From Strigops habroptila (Eukaryota > Chordata > Aves > Psittaciformes > Psittacidae): a DNA stretch of 64,000 nucleotides. The stretch is taken from contig NC_046358.1 of NCBI RefSeq assembly GCF_004027225.2, forward strand, positions 7,099,284-7,163,283, read 5' to 3'. The stretch's first letter is position 1; the number at the start of each line of letters is the position of its first letter. The position numbers and the translations under genes are program-made. The notes under the pieces are model-generated. The model saw only the letters and a program-made list of their open reading frames with translations, was not told where the DNA came from and made no database searches. Shown piece by piece: positions 24,983 to 36,076 of the stretch.

Positions 24983-25243
24983 ATGAAGCGAGACCTGCAG
25001 TACCCCGAGGAGTGCCCCAGCCTGGCCGAGCCCCCGCCGGCTCCTCGCCTCACCCCTGAGCCCAAGGGGGAGGTGGAGGACGCGGAGCTGAAGTGCGGCT
25101 CGGCGCCGGTGTGGATCTTCGGGTACGGCTCGCTGGTGTGGAGGCCGGGCTTCGAGTTCACGTCGCGCAAGGTGGGCTTCATCCGCGGCTACAGCCGCCG
25201 CTTCTGGCAGGGAGACACCTTCCACCGCGGCAGCGAGAAGATG
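24983..25243 (+). CDS. CHAC1: CHAC1 exon 1 coding part
   Basis: Encodes residues 1-87. Residues 1-42 are a low-complexity, Pro/Glu-rich leader that differs from the human N-terminus. The ChaC fold begins at VWIFGYGSLVWRPG. The exon ends after the ATG codon of SEKM, followed by the donor GTAAGG (25,244). Confidence 0.95.
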
Positions 25244-26010
25244 GTAAGGGCAGGGGCGCCTCTGGAGGGGAGGAGGATGCGTTGGGCGGTCGTTGGTGCG
25301 GGCTCGGCTTCTAACGGCTCTGCCTTTGCTCTCCTTCGCAGCCCGGGCGGGTGGTGACGCTGCTGGAGGACTGCGGGGTGAGTACCGCGGGCCTGGGTGG
25401 TGGTTCCCATCGGTTGCCGGTAGCTTCAGCCCTCTCGGGGTGGGGTCGGGGGGTGTTGTCCTCCTCTGCCCTCATATCAGTTGTGCAGAGATCCCAAAGC
25501 AGGGCAGGCTTGCATTGAAATGTTAGCAGATGCGCCTACTGCAGCTACAGCATCCCGTAACCACCTTTCTCTTCTTAGGCATGCACATGGGGTGTAGCCT
25601 ATGAAGTCCGTGGGGAACAGATCCCTGCATCGCTCCAGTATCTCAACATGAGAGAAGCTGTCCTGGGAGGCTACGACACCAAGCTGGTGAAGTTCCACCC
25701 TCAGGAGAAGGATGCAGAGGAACCCATCCAGGCTCTTGTTTACATTGCAACACCCCAGAACCCTTCTTACCTCGGCCCAGCATCTGAAGAAGACATTGCA
25801 GCTCAAATCATTGTCTCAAGTGGCTGTGCTGGTCACAATATTGAGTACTTGCTGAGACTGGCAGACTTTATGCGCTTCTTCTGTCCTCAAGCAGAAGACA
25901 AACATCTCTTCTCCATCGAGGAGGCGCTTATTTCCATCCTTCCATGCCTGTGCTTCACAGAAGAGTCTCTAGAAGAAACTGCAAGCAACCCTCAGAAGTC
26001 TAAGGGTTGA
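24983..26010 (+). CDS. CHAC1: CHAC1, glutathione-specific gamma-glutamylcyclotransferase 1 (complete)
   Basis: The CDS is join(24983..25243, 25342..25377, 25579..26010), giving 242 residues and a TGA stop. Human CHAC1 has about 222; the bird N-terminus is longer and Pro/Glu-rich. The enzyme is cytosolic and cleaves glutathione to 5-oxoproline and Cys-Gly. It also dampens Notch maturation and promotes apoptosis under ER stress (known of the family). Visible here are the substrate-loop motif GYGSLV at residues 47-52, the ChaC hallmark block GYSRRFWQGDTFHRGS at 69-84, CTWGVAY at 101-107, and the catalytic glutamate in REAVLGGYD (Glu125, equivalent to human Glu115). ATPQNPSYLGPA and GHNIEYLLRLADFM follow. 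The start was chosen because the ATG has a Kozak-type GCC before it, follows the promoter directly, and is in frame with the conserved domain. Both introns are phase 0. ATF/CARE sites upstream indicate stress control. No break is seen. Confidence 0.97.
25342..25377 (+). CDS. CHAC1: CHAC1 exon 2 (36-bp microexon)
   Basis: Twelve codons, PGRVVTLLEDCG, matching the human PGRVVTLLEDHEG segment. The acceptor is CTTCGCAG, preceded by a pyrimidine tract, and the donor is GTGAGT. The flanking introns are only 98 bp (25,244-25,341) and 201 bp (25,378-25,578). It is too short to stand out as an open frame and was placed from the protein match and splice sites. Confidence 0.93.
25579..26010 (+). CDS. 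CHAC1: CHAC1 exon 3 coding part
   Basis: Follows the acceptor CTTCTTAG and encodes residues 100-242 plus TGA. It holds the catalytic Glu125 and the C-terminal helical segment. The tail ends NPQKSKG, which is longer than and unlike the human C-terminus. Confidence 0.95.
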   Translation, partial: ACTWGVAYEVRGEQIPASLQYLNMREAVLGGYDTKLVKFHPQEKDAEEPIQALVYIATPQNPSYLGPASEEDIAAQIIVSSGCAGHNIEYLLRLADFMRFFCPQAEDKHLFSIEEALISILPCLCFTEESLEETASNPQKSKG

Positions 26011-26095
26011 AATAGGAAAATCTTTTGCAGGGTCCCAGTAGAAGGGACATAAGGGAGAAAGCAATGGGGACAGTCTTAACGGAGAAAACATCCTG

Positions 26096-26101
26096 AATAA
26101 A
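26096..26101 (+). terminator. Candidate proximal poly(A) signal of CHAC1
   Basis: AATAAA in CCTGAATAAAGCG, 86 bp after the stop. If used, it would yield a mRNA lacking nearly all of the 3' UTR. Use is unproven; no strong GT-rich element follows. Confidence 0.4.
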
Positions 26102-27289
26102 GCGAGCATTAGCAAGTAGTAGGGGAGGAAGGAAGTAGTGTAAAACATGCTTGCTTTAGGACTTGCAGTTACTACTATTTGTTACACTCCACAATAGCTA
26201 TCATTGCTTTCCAGCTGGGGAGCTGGGATCTTTGCTGGAATTTTGCTCTGTGAGACTTGCTTCCAGGGACAAACCTGAAGCATTCAGAGAAGAAAGAGGC
26301 TCCTCTATTCTGTCTACTTCTTTCTTTTTTAATTTGAAGACTAGTTGAGCAGGACTTGACTGGGTTTTGAGCAGTATACATGTAATTCTACCTCAGATTG
26401 GCAAAAAGCTGTTTGTGTACTGGTGGAGGCTTGGGCAGGTTCTGCCAAATAAGACCTGTTATCTTTCCCCCCTGCCATGTCCCTCCTCCAGTACAATGAC
26501 CTGACACTAAATTTCAGGACTTTCGTGCAATATTAAATGAACCAGCCTCTGTAGGCTCTTGTGGATCCTATTTCTTTACGTTGTGAAGGATCACAGTAAT
26601 GCACTTATTTTCTAAAATGTCATGTTGTATTTATTATGTGTTGTATTTCCCCCTAGGAGGGGTGTCTCAGCTGCTTACATGCCACAGTGGTGTGCAGCCC
26701 ACACTCAACCTTGCATTTGTGCCTTCTAGTTTTAAATCAGTTTCCTGAGGAGCTAAGCCTGCTTTAATGACAGAAGCTTTTCTCCAAGCTTCACTGACCT
26801 TGTGCTGCTACAGACTTCGCTGACTGTAAGAAACAGTCCTGCCTGTGTGAGAAGTCTGTGCTGCCTGCAGGAAATGCAGCAGCATTTTTAACTAGCCCTG
26901 TACTGGATGAACCTCTGGTGCTTCAGGGTAACGTGGGTTTCTATAGAAGCGTTTGAGGGTTCTGTTTCCACACCAGGATATGCTTTTATCTGACTGCAGA
27001 GGACCATGACTGAGCATACTTGCAAACCTTTGACAAGCCTGCCTTTAGTGTGTTAAGCAGAGGCGCTGCTGCAAGCTCAGTCTTTCAGCTTCACATCATA
27101 ACAGCATGAAACCCATAGTATTTTGTAAGAAAACTTGCTACTGCAGCAAAAGAGCTCTTGGGAGCTGACCCCTGGGACACTTGACTCCTCTCAAATACCA
27201 TGTGGGTTTTTTAATTATACAGAAGGATAGGGACTATTTGTATTACTGTGGCTTGTATGTATATGAAGTGGTACTGTGCTGTGCCCAGT

Positions 27290-27295
27290 AATAAA
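27290..27295 (+). terminator. Distal poly(A) signal of CHAC1
   Basis: AATAAA in CCCAGTAATAAAACAAAC, followed within 40 bp by a GT/T-rich stretch (CGGTGTTGGTCTTTTTTT). This is the standard arrangement for cleavage at about 27,310-27,320. Confidence 0.75.
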
Positions 27296-27315
27296 ACAAA
27301 CTGACAAAGTTAGTC

Positions 27316-30300
27316 TTCTGTACTTCGGTGTTGGTCTTTTTTTCATTACTGATTTAATTAAAAAAGGATCAGCTTGAACTTAAAAAAAACAAAACCAAAA
27401 ACCATAAACCCAAACCTTAGCAGGTAATGCTGCTATAGTTCCCATGATATGGGGTTTCTTTGGTTGTTTCTTGTTTTAAACGAAACCCAACACCTTGCTG
27501 CTGAGCAGCTGGCCTGTGCTGGATCTACTGGAGGACACCCATTGACTTCCCCTTTGAGAAAAGCAGATTCAGTGACTTTCCCTTCCTGTTTTCCAGCTTG
27601 TGTTGATTCTGCAGTGCTAATGCTGATGACAGATGCAAGCCAGCGCTCCTGACTGTACAGGGCAGGCACAGAAATTTAATTCTGCCTTGGCAGGACAAAT
27701 AATTTTTGTTCCAAGTGTAACTTGGCATTGCTGTTTCCAAGAGGTAATAGTGGAAGGACAAGAAACTGCTGCCACAGCCAGATCTGCAGCAAGGGAGACA
27801 GTTATTTCTCTTCTGCCTTGTGCACAGGGCCAATGTGCAGCTGCCCTTGTGATTCCTCTGCTGTGATTACCTGTGCTAGTGCCTTAGCACTAGCAGATCA
27901 CTGCACCTGCCAGTACTACCTGCCTCAGGACTTGAGTGATGGGGAGAAATTGAATAGAAACAACTGAACTTACCACTAATTGAAGGCAGTGCATGTTTCA
28001 GGGGTAATAGACCGGAGAAACTACACTTTCCCTGTTCTGTGGAGCTCTTGCTTCAACTGAGCAGCTGCATCTTTCCATGGGGGCTGTATCGCCCAGCTGA
28101 AAAAGCAAAGGGTTAAAGAACCAACTTACCTCAGGGAAACACTCCCTTACAAGACAGGAGTCAGGTACCAAAACATCTCCAGCTAATCCAAACATTTTCA
28201 CACCTTTCAAATGTTCAAAGGCACAAAGACACCACTGACAGGAATTAATGGCAGATGTGCACTCAGGAACTTGCATGGAGATCCCCTTACTTCATTCATC
28301 CTGTTTAGCTTGTGTTGGCCCCATGATCTTTCACGCCGCTGGTAAAAGACAATCAGTGAGTGCTTGTGAACAACCTGTCAGCACGTGAATGTTCCTCCAG
28401 CTGCTGTTTCTTCTTCCATTGAAAAACTAAGTGTTTTAAGCACAGATAACACCACTGAACTACCATTATCTTCCGAGTGAATTCTTTGCAGTGGACTTTC
28501 AAAAAGGATCCCATTTTCTTTTTGTCCTGTCACTGCACCTTCAAGTCACTAAGACAATGAGACAACATGTGACTTCTTTCTCCTGAGACTTTTACTGTGT
28601 CCTGTGAGTCTCAGAACTGGTCATGTTTTGATCAGTTGCTGAACTTGAAAGGTTAAGAGCTCAGGTCTGAACTTTGGCCATGTGAGTGAAGAGAGATGAC
28701 ACCCTGCAACACTTGCTATATGCCCAGCTTATGTTTGTGCTGCTACTCAAAGGTGGGGACCACAGTGGCTTGCCTCTGATGAACCAAATGTGAAGAAGAT
28801 AATTGCTGCTTGGAGGCAGTCACACAACCGTGGCACTTGGGAGTGCCAGACCAGTGATGACGCACAAGGACAGTGTCCTACCCCATACACGTTTCACTAC
28901 AGGCTGCCTCTCCCCATGGCATGACTTAGACCAGGGCAGCTGGCTATGGGTTTGTGGCGCCTCACGCCACTGGCCTGGTAGTTGGCTTGGGAATGAGCAC
29001 CCACCTTGTCACAGGGTGAGACAATGGCCCTCCTTTGCAGTATGCTGCCAGACATTTCTGGAGGTGCATCCCTATCTAGTGGCTTCCCTTTGCATGTACA
29101 GTTTTCTCTGACATCCCTATGACAAGCTTGTGCCTATCCTGTCACCTCACGTTAGAAACCGGTTGCAATAGAAACATGTTTACAAGCACTATCAATCACA
29201 TACTTCCCAGGTCTAAACGCAGCACAATTCATATGATTTCAGTCCCTTCTTCAGCCTGTTCAATTTTCCTGCCCAGCAGTTCCTGCGCAGCCCTGGAACA
29301 CGGGCCTGAGTCACCATTTCCTTGAGTACATTAGGACAGGACCTACCCAGCTGCTTTGCAGTGTCCGAGTCAGCTAAATAAAGTAGATGACAACAGTTAA
29401 TCCAGCCCTGGCCTCCCCATGTATAAAGTGCTCCTGAGGGCACACAGTCCTTAAGAGGGCAGAAGAAAGGATAAAGAAACTCAGCAATGTTAAAAGCATG
29501 CAGAGAAGACAGAAGTATCTGGTTCTGAGGTGCTACAGTGTCACCTCAGTTTCAAGGTGAAGTGTTGAGAAATGAGGAGACTTCACACAGGTAAATCTCA
29601 ATCAAGAAGATTCCAGCTTTAGTAAAAATGTAGTTTAAATACAGCATCACCCAAGTGTGGACTTACCTGTGCATGGTACACTTCTCTAGATGAGATGCTG
29701 GGTCAGAAAATAGTGAGACCAAACTTACAGTTGTGGCTGATGGCAATACAGGCATGCAGCTTGGTGAGGGAGGGAGGTGGTAAGAGAGGACGGTGGCCTA
29801 GGAGAGGGACAGGGAACAGACCAGCATTCCTCAGCAGGGTGCAAGAGCAGCCAACAGCTTTGTTGAGTCTACTGGAGAAGCGCGTATGTTTGAGCATCCA
29901 GAAAGAGGGACCTGCACAGAGTTCGAAGGCTATTGAGGAGCCAGCATGGGATCTCAGTCCCAGGAGGAGCCAAAGGGGAGAGGCATGGCATCTCATGCAC
30001 ATACACAGTCTCGAGAGGGTCCCTGAGGGTCCACCATGTGCCATGGGGAGAGGCTTGCAAGTCACAAGCTGCATTTAGCAGCCATTGCAGGAGCTGCAGC
30101 TGGTTGTACGCAGCACATGTGTGTTACTCCATACGTGTCTGCTTGCCACTCAAGGGACAGGCTGAAACGTGGGTTTAGTTACTTACAGATGTTTCACAGG
30201 CAGAGAAAAAGCAAAGGATAAAACCCCCAAAGAATGCTCATTGCTGCTCCTGGGCAGCTTCTGCAGCAAGGCACGGGCTGACCGGCCGGTGCTCTTCTGC

Positions 30301-32651
30301 TGGGAGCCTGTAAAGGCTGTGCTCTGGCACATGCTCCCCTCAGCAGTACAGGCTGGGCAGCACTTGGTGCACACTGTACATAGTGTTGATGTGTCCAGAA
30401 ATAACATCTGGGTCAGAAACAGCTTGTTCTGCTCCTGCTGCCAGGAAAGGTTGGATGGCAAAGGAGGGAAAAGAAGGTCTACTGGGTGTTCAGTTGCACC
30501 AGGACAAGTAAAGCTGACTTTGCAGAACATATCCGGAACAAAACATGCAGACATGGTCACCTGTGCAGTTGGACGCTTCTCCATATAACATGTTCCACAT
30601 TGAGTGCCAGGATGGTAGTGCTGCCAACGTGTCCCAAAACCCAGGAGTCAATCTAGGCAGTAGCACCAAATCCAAAGAGGTTTTTCAGAAGTCAAGGACA
30701 GATGCAACATAAAGAAGTGCAGTCCCAGCACACAAGTGATGTATCAGCAGCATGCAGCCTAGCTCAGCACGGCACGGTCCCTGCATGGGAGGAACAGGAA
30801 GGGATTTACAGTCAGGCTGTGGAAAACTCACTTGCAGCAAATCCAGCAGCTGCTCAGCGGACTTTGGAATTTCCTACTAACTACTCGCCTTGGCTTAACC
30901 GAAACCCTCCCTAATTTATGTGCTATATTAAAGTTATGAGAGAAGCCCTGCGTGGCTTTGAAAGGGGGGAAGGGAGGGCGGAAGGAAGCGGGCATTCTGG
31001 GCAGCACTGGGGAAGCTCTACACTCCGTGTTTACAAACCCTGTACACTTTTTGTTTGGCTCTTGGATGTGTTTTATCCCTTTTCGTCTCATCGCAGTGCC
31101 AGCCACACTGATGAGTGTTTATGTTTGTGAATTTCTGAAGCACAGCCAGTACCTTGAACTCCAGAGAATGAGACTGAAATAACGTAAAAGGTCAGGGAAG
31201 TTCAAAGACACAGAGGTGCTGTTTTCCTAGCTGGGGACACCACACTGTTCCCAGACCACGCTGGGCTGCTCTGGGGACACAAGAACAAAGACTTCTCTCT
31301 TATGTCCTCCTGTTTATGCTGCTTTTTGCCTCCTTCACCTCACTGTTTTTAACAGGACTCATTTCCATGGAGCTTCAATTAAAAGCACCACGGATCAGTG
31401 TGGCTTGAGCCTGACAACTGAAGAGACAGCTGATAGCTACTGGCACTTAAAACTCCTATCACCAAAGGAAAGGGGAAGTTTTCAACCTTAAAACTGCTCA
31501 AGCTCTACCAGTTGACATCACGGAGCGAGCCTTAGAGCGATGCTTTGTCCACAAGCAGGTATCAGCTATTGCAGCACCTGCAAACCTGTAAGCACTTACC
31601 CACGGGAAGACAAGTCAGAGGATGACGACTGATGAGGGGATGTTTCATTCAGCCTTGTTGGTTAGCAAGCCTGTGCTTCAGAGCATGAACATGATGGATG
31701 CACATCTGGGCTGATGAAGCACGTGGCAGGTACATGCAGCTCAACTGTGTTGTGCAGAGCAGCCACAGGTGTCCTCCAGCCCAACAGGCACACCACTCCA
31801 TGCACAAATCCATTGGTCATGCTTCCAGCTGCAGATATCTACACACCTAGCACATGCACATACACGACATGACATGCTCATTGGCACAGCCCTGCACCTG
31901 CCCCACGTACCCTCATCCCCAGGGGAAGGGAGGGAGGGAACAGTCCAGGCTAACATGAGCACTGGGTTTCACTAGTTCATGGCCTCAGCTTTGCCCTGAG
32001 CTGGAGCTATGGACCAAGCGACACCAACAGCACAGGCAGTATTGAAGTCATGACACAGACTCGCATGCAACCCACTTACAGCAATTATAACCTCGTCCTA
32101 CAAACAAACTGCCTCGGGGGGCAGCCACAGCCAGCTTGCTGGTATTAAACTCTGTCTACACAAAACATATGTGACATTTGAAAACGTTTAGAAAACAAAC
32201 TAAACCCGCAGCTTTTTATCCCCTGCTTGTCTAGACTGCACGCCAGCCTTCCCAAACCCTAAGTCAGCACCGACGGAGCACGTGATGCCACGGGAGGGAG
32301 GGAGCAGGATGGTGAGGAGAGGCAGGCGCTGCCCGTGGATGTGTTGGTGTTACCTCTGCTCACCCCATGGGCACCCCGTGCCAGCGCAGTGCTGTTGTGT
32401 GCACGTTCACGTGTCACAAGTGTCAGTGCTGCAAGTGATCTGCCAGGACCGTGAGGGACATGCTGCTGGTCAGCTGGAGGTGTGGAGGGGTGGGAGATAC
32501 CGTTACAGACAAGTGGGATCAGCAGCTTTGTCCTCGGGATGTCACCGTCTGAAATCTCTCCCTTATTTTTGTTTTCCAGCGAAGTATCCATTCCTTCCAG
32601 TAAAACTGAGCCAAACGTACATTTCAAATAGCTAGAAGGGGTTTAGATTGT
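27316..32651. other. Intergenic region between CHAC1 and INO80, part 1; no gene seen
   Basis: No exon, RNA gene or clear repeat is recognised. Short open frames overlap on both strands (for example 29,695-30,078 and 30,169-30,588 with near mirror-image antisense frames), which is the expected noise of locally GC-richer sequence. Confidence 0.55.
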
Positions 32652-32717
32652 ACATACATTCATTTTAGGTTACACATACATTCATTTTAGGTTATACATA
32701 CATTCATTTTAGGTTAT
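32652..32717 (+). repeat. 22-bp tandem repeat, three copies
   Basis: Unit ACATACATTCATTTTAGGTT plus two bases, starting at 32,652, 32,674 and 32,696. The copies differ at one position at the end of the unit (C in copy 1, T in copies 2 and 3). A degenerate fourth start (ACTTTCATTC) follows. It is a small minisatellite. Confidence 0.95.
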
Positions 32718-34868
32718 ACTTTCATTCTGCCACATTTAGATTATAATTCTTCCTTTTTGTCTGCTTTATAGAAGTATGTTTTTCTCCAAGATGCTCCTCT
32801 CCCCAAACACACAATCCCATTTTTAGAGAGGGAAAAGAGCAGGAATGCTCAGCTCCCCATGGCTGTGATTGATAGATGCTGCTTTTTATCTTCCCTTTGA
32901 CAGCGACTATTAAGAGATTCAATTGCATCTGGACCTGTAGGGCAGGAGCCACATGAAACTGTGTCTCCTGTTGCTGCACAGCGCAGTCAATTCTGGTAGC
33001 ACTTGTGTCTCTAAGCTACATACATATTTAATCTATTCCTGGAAATGCATCCTATAATTTGAGGGCAATGAGTTCAGGACTGAGGATAAAAAGTAATTGT
33101 GGGACTAGCCTCATTCAGAATAAATATCCACTTTTTTTTCCCCAAGGATTCCTGCCTCATTTCGCTTGATGGGAGGATGCTAAAAATGAGCAGCACTTCA
33201 ATTCCTTTTGGTCCTGTAGTCATTTATGCACACCTTGCTCCAAATGCAGGGGAACCATTCCCCATTTTGACTTTTCTCCAGCAAACCACCACAGCAACCT
33301 CTGCAAATCACTGCAGAACCTTTGCAAATATTAATTCCTCTTCACATGATGAGGTATCATTTCCATTGTGCAGAAGGGGGACTGTGACATCAAGAGCATA
33401 ACTTCAAAAGCATACAGTGAGTTTGAATGCACAACATGAACATGGAGGGATGTTGTTTTTCAGAGCACTCAGAACTGTACATCAGGTATTCAGAGACCAC
33501 ATGGGAAAAAAGATAATGTGTGCTCATTATCTAGTGCAATCAGCACTAGATCCCAGTGCAAACATGCAAGAGTCCTCTGAAATGCTCGTTCTGCCAACCC
33601 TTACATGTGCCATTGCCCAACGAGGATGTGTGGTTGCCAGTTTAGCAGTTTGTTTAGTAGTCTTAAACCTTCACATACCTCAGCTTGCATAATGTTTATT
33701 TGCCAACTAAAAATTAAGCTCAGCAGAAAAACATTTTATATAGCTTGAGGTGGTTTTGGTTTATGCACATCACTCAAATCCGTGGCAGTCCCTGTTCAAG
33801 GCTGAGGCTCACAGCTGCTGGCAGTCCCACACTTCTCACGTGTTTATTCCTGTAACATCTCAGACACGAGATCTGTTTTAAATTAAAGTGTGTAAACAAC
33901 ATTACTTGTCTCATTTGCTATCAATTATATCGCTGCAGGGAAGAGCTGGGCTTCTCTAATCTGTCTGGAACTATCCTACCAAACCATCTCTCACTCTCAA
34001 CATGTAGTTAGTTGATTCCAGACAGACGCAAGGATTCATAGCTAAGGACAGCAAACCTCAGTGTAGCTGAGTGACATGAATTATACAATATATACCTCTG
34101 ATTGCATATATTAATAGCAACTTATCAGAGACAGGGGAGCAAGCCGCCTCCTGCAAGGCTCATGATAGTGTGTTTCAAAAGCAGATAAACCACTTGGGGT
34201 TATATATAGTAGCCGTAAGAGAAATCATCACCACTCCCAGTCCCAAATCAATACTGTGTTTAAAAACCGACTTGTGCATTACACATTCAGCACCATGATG
34301 GCATTCAGTTTTCAGCTTGTCCATAGGAATTGAGCCGAGTGGCAAATTACTAAAAACTAGGCAGCAACTATTTTTTTGTGCTTACCAGATTAAATATGTA
34401 CCATGGTGAAATTACGACAACAAATCAGATGTGGTAACTTCTTCCAAACTCTGAACATGACAGAGAACGATGAGAGACTGCGGTCAGCTGGACAGGCAAC
34501 ATGAAGCTGAATTACTGCTTCAGGAGGACTTCATATCCAGAGCTGAAAATGTGCCATTATGCATCTTTAGAGCTGTTTCAAGATCCATTTCAAAGAAATA
34601 ACCATAGTGCTATGGCTGTAAATATGATTAAATCAAAGAAAAAACTGGATTATATGTCAAGAAAAGAGAGGTCTGTAGGAATGCAGCAGTTGTCCACAAA
34701 AGTGTTCATGTTCTGTGATTCTAGATTGACAGACAATATTAAAATGTCTGGTCTTGCAGTTAGGGAATGAAGATGAGAGGAGCAGGCATCAGAAGGTGGA
34801 AAGGGAGGCTTTTAGAGAGCAGCACATCCCTTCCTTACTGTAGAAGGGGTATTCATGTGCCTCATGAA
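32718..34868. other. Intergenic region between CHAC1 and INO80, part 2; no gene seen
   Basis: AT-rich sequence without recognised exons or repeats. Confidence 0.5.
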
Positions 34869-35040
34869 GGTTGCCCAGAGAAGCTGTGGCTGCCCCATCC
34901 CTGGCAGTGTTCAAGGCCAGGTTGGACACAGGGGCTTGGAGCAACCTGCTCTAGTGGAAGGTGTCCCTGCCTGTGGCAGCGGGTTGGAACTGGATGTGCT
35001 TTAAGGTCCCTTCCAAACTAAACCATTCTAGGGTTCTATG
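34869..35040 (+). mobile_element. CR1 LINE 3'-end fragment, + strand
   Basis: Reads GTTGCCCAGAGAAGCTGTGG through CAGTGTTCAAGGCCAGGTTG and GGTCCCTTCCAAAC to CATTCTAGGGTTCTATG. This is the end of the second CR1 open frame and the 3' UTR, with the characteristic ATTCTATG-type tail. About 170 bp remain (5'-truncated). The match to common avian CR1 3' ends is close, so the copy is relatively young. Confidence 0.95.
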
Positions 35041-35744
35041 TGAGCTCTATGGAAAGAGCAGGAGGAACAAGAAGAAACAAACCCCTCACACCAGCCCCTG
35101 CCAGATGCATGGAGTGACCAAGAGAAAGAAAAAAAAGGGTATTTTTTAATCTTTTCAAGCTTCTCTTGAGGTTCACGCACCCCGAACATCCTTCTCCTTG
35201 CAAAGGAAAACCCCGGAGCTTTGTCACAGGCAATGAAGCATCATTCAGAGGTGTGTTGGGCCACGTGCCACTGCATTTACGGGGCCGCAGCACGCTCCGC
35301 TGAGCAGCACGTACCCAATTGCAGTCACGTGCCAAAGGATTAATGGAGCTTAAAAACATAATGAAAAGCAACATTGAGCCAACTACGTGTGAAATTTGCT
35401 GGCTCTGCCATTCTTAAAACAAAACCCAGCAACTTTCTACAGGTAGGAAATACAGACAAGGACTCTTGGCACTGCTGTTTAGGACTGACTGCGGGGAGGA
35501 CAAGGATTACCAAAGGCAACTGCTTGGAAGACGCTTCTGTGAGGAAGTTAGATGGGTTTTAGAGTGACTTTGATAGAAGTTTGGGCTTGTCTATGGAGAA
35601 AAGTTACTTGAATTAAGGAATTACATGAATTAAAGAATAGATGTTCCCAATTGATGCCAGTGCTCTTTTTCTGCATTGAGCCTACCTTGGAGGGGAGTTA
35701 CTCAGGACCATCATTGCAGTGGTTGTGTGACTGTCCAAACTGGC
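35041..35744. other. Spacer between two opposed CR1 copies
   Basis: About 700 bp with no recognised gene or repeat. A short A-rich patch lies at about 35,125-35,140. Confidence 0.5.
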
Positions 35745-36076
35745 ATCACAGAATGGTTTGGGTTGGAAGGGACCCTAAAGCTCATCCAGCTCCAACCCCC
35801 TGCCAAGGGCAGGGGCACCTTCCACTAGAGCAGGTTGCTCCAAGCCCCTTCTGTCCAACCTGGCCTTGAACACTGCCAGGGATAGGGCAGCCACAGCTTC
35901 TCTGGGCACCCTGTGCCAGCGCCTCACCACCCTGATGGGGAAGAATTTCTTCCCAATATTAATCTAAATCTCTCCTCTGTCAGTTTAAAGCCATTCCCCC
36001 TTGTCCTGTCACTATATGGCCTTTGTAAAAAGTCACTCTCCAGAAATCTCGTAGTAAATTTCCAAATAGGTACCAG
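35745..36076 (-). mobile_element. CR1 LINE 3'-end fragment, minus strand
   Basis: Starts ATCACAGAATGGTTTGGGTT (reverse complement of the CR1 3' end). It runs through CAACCTGGCCTTGAACACTG, CTCACCACCCTGATGGGGAA and AAGCCATTCCCCCTTGTCCT to a weaker match ending at about GGTACCAG. At about 330 bp it is the longest CR1 copy in the window. Its left half is complementary to the copy at 34,869-35,040. Confidence 0.95.

Larger units (their letters stand above)
24600..25480. promoter_or_regulatory. CpG island over the CHAC1 promoter and first exons
   Basis: Base composition changes sharply from AT-rich intergenic sequence to GC-rich, CpG-dense sequence at about 24,600 and returns to normal after about 25,480. 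The island spans the upstream promoter, exon 1, intron 1, exon 2 and the start of intron 2. The long antisense open frame here (24,584-25,225) is a by-product of the GC richness. The borders are estimates by eye. Confidence 0.75.
26011..27315 (+). other. CHAC1: CHAC1 3' UTR
   Basis: About 1.3 kb between the stop codon and the distal poly(A) signal with no further coding pattern. It contains scattered ATTTA words, including TATTTAT at 26,628-26,634, which could act as weak AU-rich instability elements. The end is placed 20 bases past the distal AATAAA; the GT-rich tract CGGTGTTGGTC follows. Confidence 0.7.

Noticed and set aside
24584-25225. 213-codon open frame antisense to CHAC1 exon 1
   Set aside because: It arises from the GC-rich, stop-poor CpG island, mirrors the CHAC1 coding frame, has no domain, and runs through the promoter elements.
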